NCBI GenBank assembly: GCA_030429345.1 | Contig: JAUIFJ010000009.1 | Location: forward strand, 1-64,000 | Reading direction: 5' to 3' | From: a bacterium | GTDB lineage: Bacteria > CAIWAD01 | DNA length: 64,000 nucleotides | Shown here: one piece after another, positions 46,596 to 56,639 of the stretch | How positions within the stretch are numbered: the stretch's first letter is position 1 | Layout: every line of letters begins with the position of its first letter | The notes under the pieces: generated by a model | The model's input: the letters and a program-made list of their open reading frames with translations, nothing else | Databases searched by the model: none | What the model was told of the DNA's origin: nothing | Program-made: the position numbers and the translations under genes

Positions 46596-48851
46596 CTAGT
46601 CACCGACAAGCTCGAAGAGCGCCGCGCTGCGCGGGCCGGCGGTGACCGTGCGGCCCTCCTGCAGGATCTCTCCGCAGCTCAGCCGCATCTCCATGCGCTC
46701 CGGAAGCTCGATGCTCCATTCGCCTTCGACGGCCGAATGCCAGACGAGCGCCAGGCGGCGGTCTTCCGTGATCCACGAGATCCGGTCCGCGGTCGGCGGT
46801 GCCAGTGTCACACGAGCCTGGGTGGCAAGTTCCGGATGCTCCTTGCGGAAGCGGATCAGGGCGCGGTAGCTCTCGACCAGGGTCGCGTTGCGCTCGAGCA
46901 GGCGCCAGTCGATCCAGTTGGTGGCATTGTCCTTCTCGTAGCTGTTGTGGTCGATGCGGCCGGTGCGGAGGTCTTCGGGACAACCTTCGGCAATCAGCTT
47001 GCTGCGCCCCAGCTCCTGGCCCATGTGCACCATGGGCAGGCCTCCCGAGGACAACAGGTGGAAGGCCGCCAGGTGATGCACGGCAAGCTCCTCGTCACTC
47101 AGCGTCTGGAAGTCCAGCCGCTCTTCCGCGGGCACGACCTGCTCCTCCTCCGCCAGGTGCAGGGCAATGCGGATCCAGTCGCCCAGGTCGTGGTTGTCGT
47201 GCGCCGCCACATAGTTGACGGCCTGCAGCGGCTGCGGATTGAAGCCGCCTGCCGCCACCGTATACCCGGCCAGGGTGGCCGTCAGGCGCTCGGGACTGCT
47301 TTCGCCGTGGGCCTTGCCGAAGAGCGCGCCCAGGCTTTCCGACGGGTGCCGTCCGCGCAGATCGACACGGTAGATGTCGTTCCACCAGGACCAGCCCAGC
47401 TCGGCGAAGAGCTGCGGCTCGTACTCGCCGCCGCCCCAGGGTTCGGCCGTATGGAAGATGTCCCGCTCCTCGAGCAGCGCATGGATCTGGCGCAGGGTCT
47501 CGTCGTCGATCATCGCGCCCAGATCGAAGCGGAAGCCGTCGATGCGGTACTCGCGGACCCAGTAGTCCAGCGACTCGAGAATCAGCCGCCGCGCAAGGGG
47601 CCGCTCCGTGCGGAAGTCGTTGCCGCAGCCGGAAGCGCTGCTGTAGTTGCCTTCGTCGTCCAGGCGGAACCAGTAGCAGGGATCGCTGAGCTTGAAGCAG
47701 TTGTCGTCGTACTGTGCCACATGATTGTAGACCACATCCATCAGCACCGCGATGCCCGACCCGTGCAGCTCGTCGACCATGTGCTTCATCTCAGAAACCT
47801 GCAGGCCCTGCAGGCCGCACCAGCCGCCGCGCTCGTGATCCGCGTCAATGGCGTACCAGGACTCGGGCGCGAAGAAATAGCTGGTCATATAGCCCCAGTG
47901 GTTGCGCTCCCAGGGGTTCCAGGTGTTGCGGATCCAGGTGTCGGGACTGTCGTAGTCCAGCTCGATGTTGCCGAAGTCCTGCAGCGGCAGGAACTCCACC
48001 GCGTTGACGCCGAGCCGCTCCAGGTGGTTGATTCCCCCGCGGCTTCCGCGATCGACCAGGCCGAGATAGCTGCCGGCGTGTTCGGCCCCGGAGCTTACGT
48101 GCGCGCTCAGGTCGCGCACGTGGGCCTCGTAGATCACCCAGCTCCCGCGGGGCGGCCGCTGCCAGTCCGTGTGACGCCATTCGTAGTCCGGCACCTCCAG
48201 CAGGGTGCGCCCGCTGTGATGCCAGGTGTTGCGCGTGGCAACGGCGGTCGACCAGGGGTCGGCGAGCAGGGTTTCGTGATCGCTCCATTCGCTGACGCCG
48301 AGCGGTCCGGCCAGGCTCCAGGCCACGGCGACGGCCCTGCCGCGCTCGACGTCCAGCTCCCAGATGCCGTTCCGCGTGATTCGCGCCTCGTATACGGCCG
48401 CCGCATCGGCTGCGGGGTCCTCGAAGAGATGCAGGCGCACGGAGGTGGCGCGCGGCGCGAAGAAACGGCCGATCACGCGATCCCCCCCGGCCACGACGCC
48501 GAGCGGATCCTTGCCCGGGTCGGGATAGATGCCGTCGGGAATCACCGGAACGATGGTGCCGTCCACGAGCACCAGTCGGTGCTGCTTGCGCAGGTCGAAA
48601 GCGAAACTCGAGGTCGGGGGCAGCCGTAGTTCGTGCGTGCCGTCCCCTGCCACCAGCTCCAGCTGCCGGCCGAGGGGGAGATTGTGGATCACGCCTTCCG
48701 GACCGAGCACCTCCAGCCGGCTGCCGTCCAGGTCCGCGGCCTCTTCCAGGCCACGGACCGTGATCCGCTGCGGGGCGTCCAGGTCGAGCCGCAGGGCGTT
48801 TGCGCTTGTCGTCGTCATCAGGGCCAGGGCCAGCAGGGCCGTCCGTTTCAT
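46596..48851 (-). CDS. Secreted GH13 pullulanase-type alpha-glucan debranching enzyme
   Basis: 751 aa from the ATG at 48851 (AGGAGCTGCC). Signal peptide MKRTALLALALMTTTSANA. An N-terminal beta domain and a CBM48 module (about 100-190) precede the GH13 barrel: region I VLMDVVYNHVA, region II IDGFRFDLGAM (nucleophile Asp about 440), region III IFHTAEPWGGGEY (acid/base Glu), region IV AAHDNHDLGDW (about 552). EFLPLQDFGNIELDYD resembles the YNWGYDP-type pullulanase signature. It cleaves alpha-1,6 branches of pullulan or amylopectin. It lies 8 bp after the amylase gene, in the same operon. Confidence 0.88.
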   Translation of the reverse strand: MKRTALLALALMTTTSANALRLDLDAPQRITVRGLEEAADLDGSRLEVLGPEGVIHNLPLGRQLELVAGDGTHELRLPPTSSFAFDLRKQHRLVLVDGTIVPVIPDGIYPDPGKDPLGVVAGGDRVIGRFFAPRATSVRLHLFEDPAADAAAVYEARITRNGIWELDVERGRAVAVAWSLAGPLGVSEWSDHETLLADPWSTAVATRNTWHHSGRTLLEVPDYEWRHTDWQRPPRGSWVIYEAHVRDLSAHVSSGAEHAGSYLGLVDRGSRGGINHLERLGVNAVEFLPLQDFGNIELDYDSPDTWIRNTWNPWERNHWGYMTSYFFAPESWYAIDADHERGGWCGLQGLQVSEMKHMVDELHGSGIAVLMDVVYNHVAQYDDNCFKLSDPCYWFRLDDEGNYSSASGCGNDFRTERPLARRLILESLDYWVREYRIDGFRFDLGAMIDDETLRQIHALLEERDIFHTAEPWGGGEYEPQLFAELGWSWWNDIYRVDLRGRHPSESLGALFGKAHGESSPERLTATLAGYTVAAGGFNPQPLQAVNYVAAHDNHDLGDWIRIALHLAEEEQVVPAEERLDFQTLSDEELAVHHLAAFHLLSSGGLPMVHMGQELGRSKLIAEGCPEDLRTGRIDHNSYEKDNATNWIDWRLLERNATLVESYRALIRFRKEHPELATQARVTLAPPTADRISWITEDRRLALVWHSAVEGEWSIELPERMEMRLSCGEILQEGRTVTAGPRSAALFELVGD

Positions 48852-48859
48852 GGCAGCTC

Positions 48860-51800
48860 CTATTTCAGCAGCAGCAGCTTGCGGCTCTCGCTCCAGCCCG
48901 GCGCACTGGCGCGCAGGACGTATACGCCGCTGGCCAGTCCCTGCGGCCTCCACTCGACCAGGTGGCGGCCGGCTTCCACCGTTCCGTCCACCAGGGTCTG
49001 CACGTGCTGTCCCTGGATGTTGTAGACCTCCAGCCGCAGCTCGCTGCGCTGGGGCAACGAGAAGGGAATGCGCGTACGCGGATTGAAGGGGTTGGGGTAG
49101 GCGTTCCCCAGCTCGAAGTCGCTGACCACGGCGCGCGGCTCTTCCACGGAGACCTCGACGCTCTCGTCGGCGACCAGGTAGATGCCCGGCTCGTGTCCGG
49201 CGAGCTGGATCGGCAGCGAGTCGGGCAGACCGTCGTCGTATTGCATCACGTCCCCGTTCATCAGGTTGGTCAGGTACCATGTGCCCTCGTCCATGCCCAG
49301 GGCCACGGGATCAACCGTGATCGCCGCCTCGCGCCCGTTGGGGCTGAAGTTGAAAGCGCACAGGATGGCGCCGTCGTTCCAGGGTTCGTCGGTCTGGCGC
49401 AGGAAGCTGTAGACGGATCCCGACTGGCTGTTATCGACCCGTGTCACACGGTTCGTGCGGAACTGGGGGTACTCAAGGCGCAGGTCGATCAGGTGCTCGT
49501 AGTAGGGCCTGAGCTGCAGCGGGTCACTCCAGTCGATCATGCCCCGCGGGCTGGTCTCGCCCACCTCCTGGCCGGCATAGATCAGCGGCACGCCGGGAAT
49601 GGTGAAATTCAACGCCGCGCCCAGGCGCAGCACATCCTCGCTGACCGAGTTGATCAGGCGGTCTTCGTCATGGTTCTCGAGAAAGCGGAAGGCCAGCGCG
49701 TTGTCCGGCTGCCAGAAACCGAAATTGCTGACGCGGTCATGGACCGTCGAAGGGCCGACGGAACCGATATTGCCGATGACCTGCCAGAAGAAGTCCCAGT
49801 CGTAGGCCAGGTTGAAGCGGTTCTCGTAGATGCTGAAGTCGTTGGATCCCGCCTCGGCAAGCAGCAGCAGGTCGGGGCGCTTCTGGCGAATGGCTTTGCG
49901 CCAGTCGTTCCAGAACTGCGCGTCCCGTTCCATGGGCCCCCAGGCCACGTCGCAGCGGAAACCGTCCACGCCGATCTCCTCGACCCAGTAACGGCACATG
50001 GCATTGACCTCGCGGCGCAGGTCGGCGCTGCTGACGTTGAAATTGGGCAGCGAGAACCAGTCGTAGTAGTACTGGTGTGATCCATCCGGATTGAAGTCGT
50101 AGTAGTCATGGTAAAGGCTGTGCTCTCCGAACTCGAGCGCTTCCTGGAACCAGGGGTGGCCGATGCCGGAATGATTGATCACCATGTCGAGCACAACACG
50201 GATGCCCAGTTCGTGCGCCGCCTCCACCAGCTCCTGGAAGTCCTCCAGGGTCCCGTAGTCGGCCTCGATGTTGAGGTAGTCGACGATCTCGTAGCCGTGA
50301 TCCGTCGGGCCCTCGAAGATCGGCATGAACCAGATGCAGTTCACGCCCAGATCGACCAGCTCTTCCAGGCGGGCCGTGACGGCGTCCAGGCTGCGCGCCG
50401 GATCGTAGCTGCGCACGAAGATCTCGTAGATCACGGCGTCACGGACCCAGGTCGGATAGCCGTCGTCCCCGACGGGCAGGATCTCGCCGTCCTCGACCTC
50501 GAACATGCCGATGGCGTAGTCGCTGTTGCCCTCTTCGTCGGTGACCGTGAGACGCATCCGGTACTCGCCCTCCAGCGAGGGCAGGGCCTCGATGCGCGCG
50601 ATCTGCGACTGCTCGAAGAGCACGTTCAGGGACTGCGGATTGCCCGGCTCCTCCGTCCAGGCCCAGCTGGCGATGTCCCCGTCGATGTCGATCGTGCCGC
50701 CGCCGTAGAGCCGGATGTATCCGTCTTCATGCAGACTGACATCCACGGCCGGGCGCGGCGTGTGATCCACGATGCGGTGGAACACGGTGGCGGCGCTGCT
50801 GCCCCACTCGCCCAGCCCGTCGATGGCCAGGGCCTGGAAGCTGTTGTCGCCCTCCTGCAACACGATGCTCGTTTCCCAATCGCCGTCGACCGGGGTGACC
50901 AGGGTCGTGTCCTCTCCGCCGTCCCAGCCGCGCACGAGGCGAATGTCGCCCACCGCGTTGGGAGTGACCGTGCCGGCCACATCGACCACGGAGGCCAGGG
51001 TCGAGCCGCCGCGACTGAGAATGCGCACCACCGGACCCGGAGCGGCCATGTTCGGGCCGACATCCGAGGGCAGCACGCCGGCGAAGCCGCGGTGCTCGGC
51101 GTCGAGGGCGCTGGTCCGCGTAATGCTGTTGTTGGCCAGCAGGCGGTTCTCCTGGCGGCCCATGCCGAAGTTCATCGCGTCGTATACATCGCAGTCCCAG
51201 GCCGTGTCCTCGCCGCCCTGTGCGGGGTAAAGCTCGAAGGCGCCGCCCTCGACGGGAGCGATGCCGTCCAGGGTCGTCCAGGCGCCGATGTACCACTCCT
51301 CCTGCCAGCTGCCCAGGCGCTCCTCGAGCAGGTCCATGGGGAGCCTGGCGTACAGGCGGTCGTCCTCCTGCCACACATCCAGCTCGACGCCGAAGTCCGC
51401 CGGATCGTGAGACAGCACCAGGCGGTTGTCCTCCGCTGGATCAAGCGAGCCCGAGGTGGGCGAAACGAGCTGCATGAAGACGCCGCCGTTCTGCCAGTCC
51501 GGGGTCTGCAGCTCGTCCGCGATGTGATCCGATGCCAAGCCGGCCTGGATGTCCGACAGCAGCGCCACCTGCACGCGGCTGTACTCGTGCACGAAGTCCA
51601 GGTCGACGGCGAGCAGCATGCTGTCGCCTTCGGCGGCCTGCCACAGGTGAAGCGCCAGCAGGTCGGCATAGCCGCTGAAGGGGGTGGGATAGCTCCAGAG
51701 GCCCGGGCCGTCGTCGTCGCCGGAGGGGTCGACGGCGTGCCAGCCTTCCGTCCAGTAGCCCGCCGCATAGTGCACGCGTGTCACATCGCCATTGTCTTCA

Positions 51801-52747
51801 TCCAGGAGATCGAAACGCAGATCGTAGTACCCTTCGCCCTGCATGTCGATGCTGGCGACAATGGAATCGCCCTCGACGGTCGAGGGGACCAGCGAGCCGT
51901 TGACGCGTGCCTCGGCCGTGCTCCAGTCGTTCGCCGAGCCCGTATCGGAATCGCGGAAGGCCGCCTTGATCTCGACGGCGCCGGCCTGGTCCGTCACGAA
52001 GTTCTCCGCCCGGTTGAACGAGGTGAAGACGGGCGCAATGTTCGGCACGGCCTCGAGCAGGCTGTTGTTGTTGTCGTCAGGATTGTTGTTCGGATTGTCC
52101 GGGTCCACCACCCACTGCGAACCGTCGATGACGAACTTGTACTCCACGGTGCCCTCGGGCACGACCGTGTCCGCGTACCAGACGCCGGAAGCGTGTTGCG
52201 TCAGCGGAGTGGCGCTCATGCTCCAGTTGTTGAAGGTGCCGGCCACGTTGACCGAATTCGGAACGCTGCCGCCCGTGTAGTGCGCGCTGTTGGGATCGAG
52301 AAAGAAGCGATGCCACACATCATCAAAGACCGGTGGATCCCCGAACCAGATGTCCCAGTTCTGGTCGCTGTTGTTGTCCCAATTGGTTCCGTCGGTGACG
52401 ACGAAGTGGATCGAGACCGTTTCCACCAGCGGCTCGATGGTCACCGACCAGAGCCCTCCGCCCTCGCTGGTCAGCGGCGTGCGGGCGGCGATGTTGTCGC
52501 TCCAGGGGGTCGTGCCCTCGGGCCAGATTTCCATGGGGGGCGTCTGCCAGCCGCCGGGGCCGTCCTGATCCACACCCCAGTGCAGAATCAGGCCGGTGGA
52601 ACCGGCGGGAATCGTACCCACGTTTGCGTCATAGTGGATCGTGACCGGGTCCCCGGCCTCCGGTTCTTCGGGGGTCCACCAGCCCGCCTGGGCAAAGGCC
52701 AGGGCAGGCAGCAGCAGGATGAGATAGATTCCGCTTCGCTTTGACAT
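48860..52747 (-). CDS. Secreted GH13 alpha-amylase with starch-binding domains and FlgD-like sorting tail
   Basis: 1295 aa from ATG 52747; the ATG six bases earlier is too close to GAGAGGA. Signal peptide ending ALAFA. Residues about 22-110 resemble CBM25/26-like (WWTPEEPEAGDPVTIHYDAN); about 130-220 is CBM20/48-like (VAGTFNNWSMSATPLTQ, VEYKFVIDGSQWVVDPDN). A middle domain of DOMON-like type and a PKD-like segment follow. The GH13 barrel begins near 769 (DAVIYEIFVRSYDPARS) with GVDGFRCDVAWG (about 931), LLLLAEAG (about 963) and RFLENHDEDRL (about 1024). The tail GNAYPNPFNPRTRIPFSL to LLLLK is a type IX-like sorting signal. It cuts internal alpha-1,4 bonds at or beyond the cell surface. Confidence 0.92.
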   Translation of the reverse strand: MSKRSGIYLILLLPALAFAQAGWWTPEEPEAGDPVTIHYDANVGTIPAGSTGLILHWGVDQDGPGGWQTPPMEIWPEGTTPWSDNIAARTPLTSEGGGLWSVTIEPLVETVSIHFVVTDGTNWDNNSDQNWDIWFGDPPVFDDVWHRFFLDPNSAHYTGGSVPNSVNVAGTFNNWSMSATPLTQHASGVWYADTVVPEGTVEYKFVIDGSQWVVDPDNPNNNPDDNNNSLLEAVPNIAPVFTSFNRAENFVTDQAGAVEIKAAFRDSDTGSANDWSTAEARVNGSLVPSTVEGDSIVASIDMQGEGYYDLRFDLLDEDNGDVTRVHYAAGYWTEGWHAVDPSGDDDGPGLWSYPTPFSGYADLLALHLWQAAEGDSMLLAVDLDFVHEYSRVQVALLSDIQAGLASDHIADELQTPDWQNGGVFMQLVSPTSGSLDPAEDNRLVLSHDPADFGVELDVWQEDDRLYARLPMDLLEERLGSWQEEWYIGAWTTLDGIAPVEGGAFELYPAQGGEDTAWDCDVYDAMNFGMGRQENRLLANNSITRTSALDAEHRGFAGVLPSDVGPNMAAPGPVVRILSRGGSTLASVVDVAGTVTPNAVGDIRLVRGWDGGEDTTLVTPVDGDWETSIVLQEGDNSFQALAIDGLGEWGSSAATVFHRIVDHTPRPAVDVSLHEDGYIRLYGGGTIDIDGDIASWAWTEEPGNPQSLNVLFEQSQIARIEALPSLEGEYRMRLTVTDEEGNSDYAIGMFEVEDGEILPVGDDGYPTWVRDAVIYEIFVRSYDPARSLDAVTARLEELVDLGVNCIWFMPIFEGPTDHGYEIVDYLNIEADYGTLEDFQELVEAAHELGIRVVLDMVINHSGIGHPWFQEALEFGEHSLYHDYYDFNPDGSHQYYYDWFSLPNFNVSSADLRREVNAMCRYWVEEIGVDGFRCDVAWGPMERDAQFWNDWRKAIRQKRPDLLLLAEAGSNDFSIYENRFNLAYDWDFFWQVIGNIGSVGPSTVHDRVSNFGFWQPDNALAFRFLENHDEDRLINSVSEDVLRLGAALNFTIPGVPLIYAGQEVGETSPRGMIDWSDPLQLRPYYEHLIDLRLEYPQFRTNRVTRVDNSQSGSVYSFLRQTDEPWNDGAILCAFNFSPNGREAAITVDPVALGMDEGTWYLTNLMNGDVMQYDDGLPDSLPIQLAGHEPGIYLVADESVEVSVEEPRAVVSDFELGNAYPNPFNPRTRIPFSLPQRSELRLEVYNIQGQHVQTLVDGTVEAGRHLVEWRPQGLASGVYVLRASAPGWSESRKLLLLK

Positions 52748-52846
52748 GTTCATTCCTCTCGCGCGTTGGCGTTCAATACGGGCAAAAGCCCGATGCTGTC
52801 GGTGGGGTTTGCCGGAACAGGAAAGATCGCAAGAAAGCTACTGAGG

Positions 52847-54073
52847 ATGTCTGAACCAGGTCAAGTGGAAGACGATTCCCTGCGTGGAAATATCCAGCGC
52901 CTGCTCTGGCTCAACGGGGCCTGGATGTTCCTGCTGGTCATGCCTGTCGTGGTCCCCTGGTTCCGCGGGCACGGCCTGGACATGGCCCAGGTCTACGAGC
53001 TGCAGGCGATCTTCGCCATTGCCATCGCCTTGCTGGAAGTGCCCTCCGGCTACATCTCGGATCTGCTCGGCCGCAGACGGACCCTGCTGCTGGCCGCCAC
53101 CTGCAACGGCCTGGCCTTTTCCTGGCTGGCTCTTGCCGACGGCTACTGGGGCTTCGTCGTCTTCGAACTGATCGCCGCCCTGGGCGCCAGCCTCTGGTCG
53201 GGCACAGATGTGGCCCTGCTCTACGACACCCTGGAGGCGACGCAGAAGCAGAAGGGAGCCGGCAGCAACCGCTACATGGGCCAGCGCCTGCTGTTCAGCC
53301 AAGGCGGTGAAACGTTGGCCGCGCTGGCCTGCGCCGGATTGAGCCTGGTCAGCCTGGCTCTGCCGGTCGCGTTGAACGCCCTGACGGCCTGGCTGCCGCT
53401 GCTGCTTTGCCTGGGTCTGGTTGAACCTCCGCGAGGGCGAATGGATCCAGCGACCCACCTGGAAAACCTGCGCTGGATCGGGAGAGTGCTTTGGCGGGAA
53501 AACCTGCTCCTGAGGCAGATCCTGCTGGCGCTGATCGCCTATGGCCTGGCAACCCTGCTGGCGGTCTGGGCCTTCCAGGGATTCTGGCAAGACGGCGACA
53601 TTCCACTGGCCTGGTTCGGGATTCTGTGGGGCGGCTACAACCTCATGGTCGCGCTGACCGGGAAAATCGCCCATCAGGTGGAAGAAAGGATCGGCGCGCC
53701 GGCCACCTTATGGACTATCGCCGCCCTGCCGGTGATCGGCTATGCCGGCATGGGCCTCTGGGGCGGCTGGATCGGTGTGGCCTTCGGCCTGGCTTTCCAG
53801 GTCAGCCGGGGCCTGACGCAGGTGGTGATCAAGGACGCTATGAACACGAGGGTGCCGACGGAAATGCGCGCCACGGCCAACTCGGTGTCCAGCCTGGGCG
53901 TGCGCCTGGCCTTCGCGCTGCTGGGACCGCTGATGGGAAGGATGATCGACGAGGGCGGCTACCGGCTGGGATTCGGCGTCTTCGCGGGTCTCTATGTAGT
54001 GGTGGCCCTGTTGACTATGGGTCCCCTGACCCGCAGCCTGCAACAGATCCGCGCAAGGGATGGCGCATCCTGA
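52847..54073 (+). CDS. MFS transporter
   Basis: 408 aa from ATG 52847; a TTG at 52766 is a longer alternative with a poor leader. About 11-12 hydrophobic helices; the loop 2-3 signature is GYISDLLGRRRTLLLAAT, and helix 4-5 shows SLWSGTDVALLYDTL, typical of the MFS_1 drug/sugar-exporter-like group. The substrate is unknown. It is transcribed divergently from the amylase operon across 99 bp that include CGGGC-AAAA-GCCCG (52779-52792). Confidence 0.85.
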   Translation: MSEPGQVEDDSLRGNIQRLLWLNGAWMFLLVMPVVVPWFRGHGLDMAQVYELQAIFAIAIALLEVPSGYISDLLGRRRTLLLAATCNGLAFSWLALADGYWGFVVFELIAALGASLWSGTDVALLYDTLEATQKQKGAGSNRYMGQRLLFSQGGETLAALACAGLSLVSLALPVALNALTAWLPLLLCLGLVEPPRGRMDPATHLENLRWIGRVLWRENLLLRQILLALIAYGLATLLAVWAFQGFWQDGDIPLAWFGILWGGYNLMVALTGKIAHQVEERIGAPATLWTIAALPVIGYAGMGLWGGWIGVAFGLAFQVSRGLTQVVIKDAMNTRVPTEMRATANSVSSLGVRLAFALLGPLMGRMIDEGGYRLGFGVFAGLYVVVALLTMGPLTRSLQQIRARDGAS

Positions 54074-54093
54074 GAACAGGGGCGGCAGTACGG

Positions 54094-54219
54094 CAGGCTG
54101 GACAAGAGGGCCATTTGAGTGGTGGGGAGAATTTTTGGGGGAGGTGCAAAGCAGTGCACTGTGAGTAGGAGCGTGTAAGGGGGTGACACTTCCACTCTTC
54201 CGCCTTTTCGTCCAGCCTG
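54094..54219 (+). repeat. Interspersed intergenic element, copy 1 (bounded by inverted repeats)
   Basis: Outer arms CAGGCTGGAC (54094-54103) and GTCCAGCCTG (54210-54219) are perfect inverted repeats; inner GAGTGG and CCACTC also pair. The core 54146-54175, GCAAAGCAGTGCACTGTGAG TAGGAGCGTG (written in two parts), recurs with one base deleted at 56662-56690. It has no coding potential. The rest of the 54074-54353 gap shows nothing else. Confidence 0.65.
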
Positions 54220-54353
54220 AATGACAGCCAAGGATTCCGCTGGCAGGAGCCGGCCTTCGATCGCTGGGTGACACAAGAGTCGGTGCCCGGAAATCCTGAT
54301 TCGCTCCGCCGGATTGCTACCTTGCGCGCCAGGCATTCAAATCCGGAACCTCC

Positions 54354-54965
54354 ATGAGCTTTTCGCCTCCCTTCTATCGCTGGCGTCCGCACCCCTGGCA
54401 CGGTCTCGAGGTCGGCCCCGAGCCGCCGCACGAGGTTCACGCCTTCATCGAGATCACTCCCTACGACCTGGTCAAGTACGAGGTCGACAAGATCACCGGC
54501 TACCTGCGGGTGGACCGCCCGCAGCGCACCTCCTCCGTTTCCCCCGCGCTCTACGGCTTCATTCCGCGCACCTACTGCGGGCCGAGAGTCAACGCGCTTT
54601 CGCCGCATTCCGAACGGGGCGACGAGGACCCGCTGGACATCTGCGTGATCAGCGAGCGGCCGATCGACAAGGTGGAAATGATTATCAACGCGCGAGTGGT
54701 GGGCGGCCTGCAGATGGTGGATCACGACGAGGCCGACGACAAGATCATCGCCGTGCTTTCAAAGGACAACATCTGGGGACATGTGCACGATATCGGCGAA
54801 CTGCCCACCGTGCTTGTCGAGCGGCTGCGCCACTATTTCAGCACCTATAAGATGAATCACGGCGAGGAGAACCGGACCGCGATCCACCGGATCTACGACG
54901 CCGCCCATGCCGGCAAGGTCGTGCGCGCCAGCATGGAAGACTACGAAGAAGCCTTCGGCAGCTAG
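54354..54965 (+). CDS. ppa: Inorganic pyrophosphatase, family I
   Basis: 203 aa. Soluble family I PPase: [16 protein letters not shown] (E and K of the active site), [11 protein letters not shown], and the signature [11 protein letters not shown] with catalytic Asp residues; further Asp in [12 protein letters not shown]. Hydrolyses PPi to phosphate, pulling biosynthetic reactions forward. It is slightly longer than the E. coli enzyme and cytoplasmic. The ribosome site is weak (GGAACCTCC). Confidence 0.94.
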   Translation: MSFSPPFYRWRPHPWHGLEVGPEPPHEVHAFIEITPYDLVKYEVDKITGYLRVDRPQRTSSVSPALYGFIPRTYCGPRVNALSPHSERGDEDPLDICVISERPIDKVEMIINARVVGGLQMVDHDEADDKIIAVLSKDNIWGHVHDIGELPTVLVERLRHYFSTYKMNHGEENRTAIHRIYDAAHAGKVVRASMEDYEEAFGS

Positions 54966-54999
54966 CGATGCACGCGCGCGCCGCAGGATCCCGCAGCGA

Positions 55000-56517
55000 A
55001 TGACCACGGCCGTGAGACGCCTGCTGCTCGCGCTCTGCCTGCTCGTCCCGGCGACCGTGATCGCGCTCTGCGTGATACGCATCGGCTGGCCCTTCGAACT
55101 GGAGTGGATGGAGGGCGCCAGCCTGCTGCAGATGCAGCGCATCCTGCAGGGCCAGGCGCTCTACGTGCCCCCTTCGGTCGATTTCACGCCGCTGATCTAC
55201 CCTCCGCTCTACTTCGACCTGGCGGCGCGTCTCTCGACCCTGACCGGCGGCGGCTTCCTGCCTTTGCGCCTGCTGTCCCTGGTCTCCTTCCTGGCCTGCC
55301 TGGTTCTCGTATTCGGCCTGGTCTTCCGTCACACGAAAGACCGTTTCTGGAGCCTGGTTTCGCTCGCCCTCTTCTCCGCCTGCTTCGAGATCGGCGGTGC
55401 CTGGTTCGACCTGGCCCGCGTCGACATGCTGCAGCTGGCCTTCCTGCTGGGAGCCTGGTGGCTGCTGGAGGCGGGAAACGAGGAGAGCCGCGGCGCCTGG
55501 CGCTTCGACCTGCCGGCGGCCTTCCTGCTGCTGGCGGCCTTTCTGGCCAAGCAGAGTTCTCTGCTGACCGTGCTCGCGCTCGCCGCCTGGGTGCTGGCTT
55601 TCCGGAAAGGCGTGTTCGGACGGGGACTGATGCCCGCGATTGCAATGGGGGGGATCACGGTCTCCAGCCTGGCGCTGAACCTGATCAGCAAGGGCTGGTT
55701 CTCGTACTACATCTTCGAACTGCCTGCGAGGCATGCCGTCGAATGGAGCATGCTGACCGACTTCTGGCGCTTCGACCTGCTGGCGCCCCTGCCCTTCGTG
55801 TTCTGCGCCTGGATCCTGGGCCTGCTGCTGGGCCTGCGGGGCCGGAACCGCTCTCGCGGACTGTGGCTGCTCTGCCTGAGCCTTGCCCTGATCGCCCCGT
55901 CCTGGTCGGCGCGCCTGCACAGCGGCGGCTACAACAACGTGCTCCTGCCTGCATACGCCTTCCTGGCGGTGGTCTTCGGCCGTGTGCTCTGCGACCTGCT
56001 CGAGCCCCGCGCCGAAGACGCGGGCGAAGCCTTCCGCATGCTTCCGGGCGAGGAAGAGGACCGATTGCGTCACACGGCGCTCTACGGAATCTGCCTGCTG
56101 CAGTTCGTGCTGCTGGCCTTCAATCCCCTGGATCACCTGCCGTCGAAGGAGGATCGCCGGGCGGGCGAGGCCCTCCTGGAAGAGCTGCGCGCAGTAGACG
56201 GGGACGCCTGGCTTCCCAGTCATCCCTGGATGGCGGTGGAGGCGGGCGGTCCGCCGATGGCTCACAAGATGGCCCTTCTTGATGTGCTGCGCAGCGGTGA
56301 CACGGAACAGAAGCGCCGCCTGGAAAACGAGATCCGCGAAAGCCTGACCAACCGCCGCTGGGAACTGGTGATCACCGACCGCCGCTGGTATCCTTCGGAA
56401 CTGGAACGCCACTACTCCTACGACGGCCCGGCCTTTCCCGACAGCAGCCACTTCTGGCCGGTCACCGGCATGCGGACACGACCGGAGTTCGTGTATAGCC
56501 GGAAACCGGACAAATGA
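55000..56517 (+). CDS. Multi-pass membrane protein, GT-C glycosyltransferase-like
   Basis: 505 aa from ATG 55000. About ten membrane helices; the first periplasmic loop carries FELEWMEGASLLQMQRIL and PLIYPPLYFDLAA, recalling the acidic residue and Y-P-P motif of GT39/GT-C enzymes that use polyprenyl-phosphate sugars. A soluble C-terminal tail (about 390-505) includes WELVITDRRWYPSEL. The acceptor and sugar are unknown. It stands alone after ppa. Confidence 0.75.
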   Translation: MTTAVRRLLLALCLLVPATVIALCVIRIGWPFELEWMEGASLLQMQRILQGQALYVPPSVDFTPLIYPPLYFDLAARLSTLTGGGFLPLRLLSLVSFLACLVLVFGLVFRHTKDRFWSLVSLALFSACFEIGGAWFDLARVDMLQLAFLLGAWWLLEAGNEESRGAWRFDLPAAFLLLAAFLAKQSSLLTVLALAAWVLAFRKGVFGRGLMPAIAMGGITVSSLALNLISKGWFSYYIFELPARHAVEWSMLTDFWRFDLLAPLPFVFCAWILGLLLGLRGRNRSRGLWLLCLSLALIAPSWSARLHSGGYNNVLLPAYAFLAVVFGRVLCDLLEPRAEDAGEAFRMLPGEEEDRLRHTALYGICLLQFVLLAFNPLDHLPSKEDRRAGEALLEELRAVDGDAWLPSHPWMAVEAGGPPMAHKMALLDVLRSGDTEQKRRLENEIRESLTNRRWELVITDRRWYPSELERHYSYDGPAFPDSSHFWPVTGMRTRPEFVYSRKPDK

Positions 56518-56521
56518 CCTC

Positions 56522-56566
56522 GCGCGGAGGACACGGAGTAGACGGAGAGCGCGGAGAAGAAGAAGA
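56522..56566 (+). repeat. 9-bp periodic purine-rich repeat (n-n-ACGGAGn type)
   Basis: Reads as consecutive 9-mers GCGCGGAGG ACACGGAGT, AGACGGAGA GCGCGGAGA, then AGAAGAAGA. One strand is almost pure purine. It resembles the ACGGAG-type intergenic repeats known from many unrelated genomes; function unknown. Confidence 0.6.
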
Positions 56567-56639
56567 CCCATTGCCGGTGTGATTCGTGGAATAACCGGGC
56601 CTTTCCCTGCTGTTGGACATGATCAGAATTCTGGACACG

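Noticed and set aside
50108-52744. 878-aa plus-strand ORF opposite the GH13 amylase
   Set aside because: Antisense shadow; no ribosome site and no recognisable domain.
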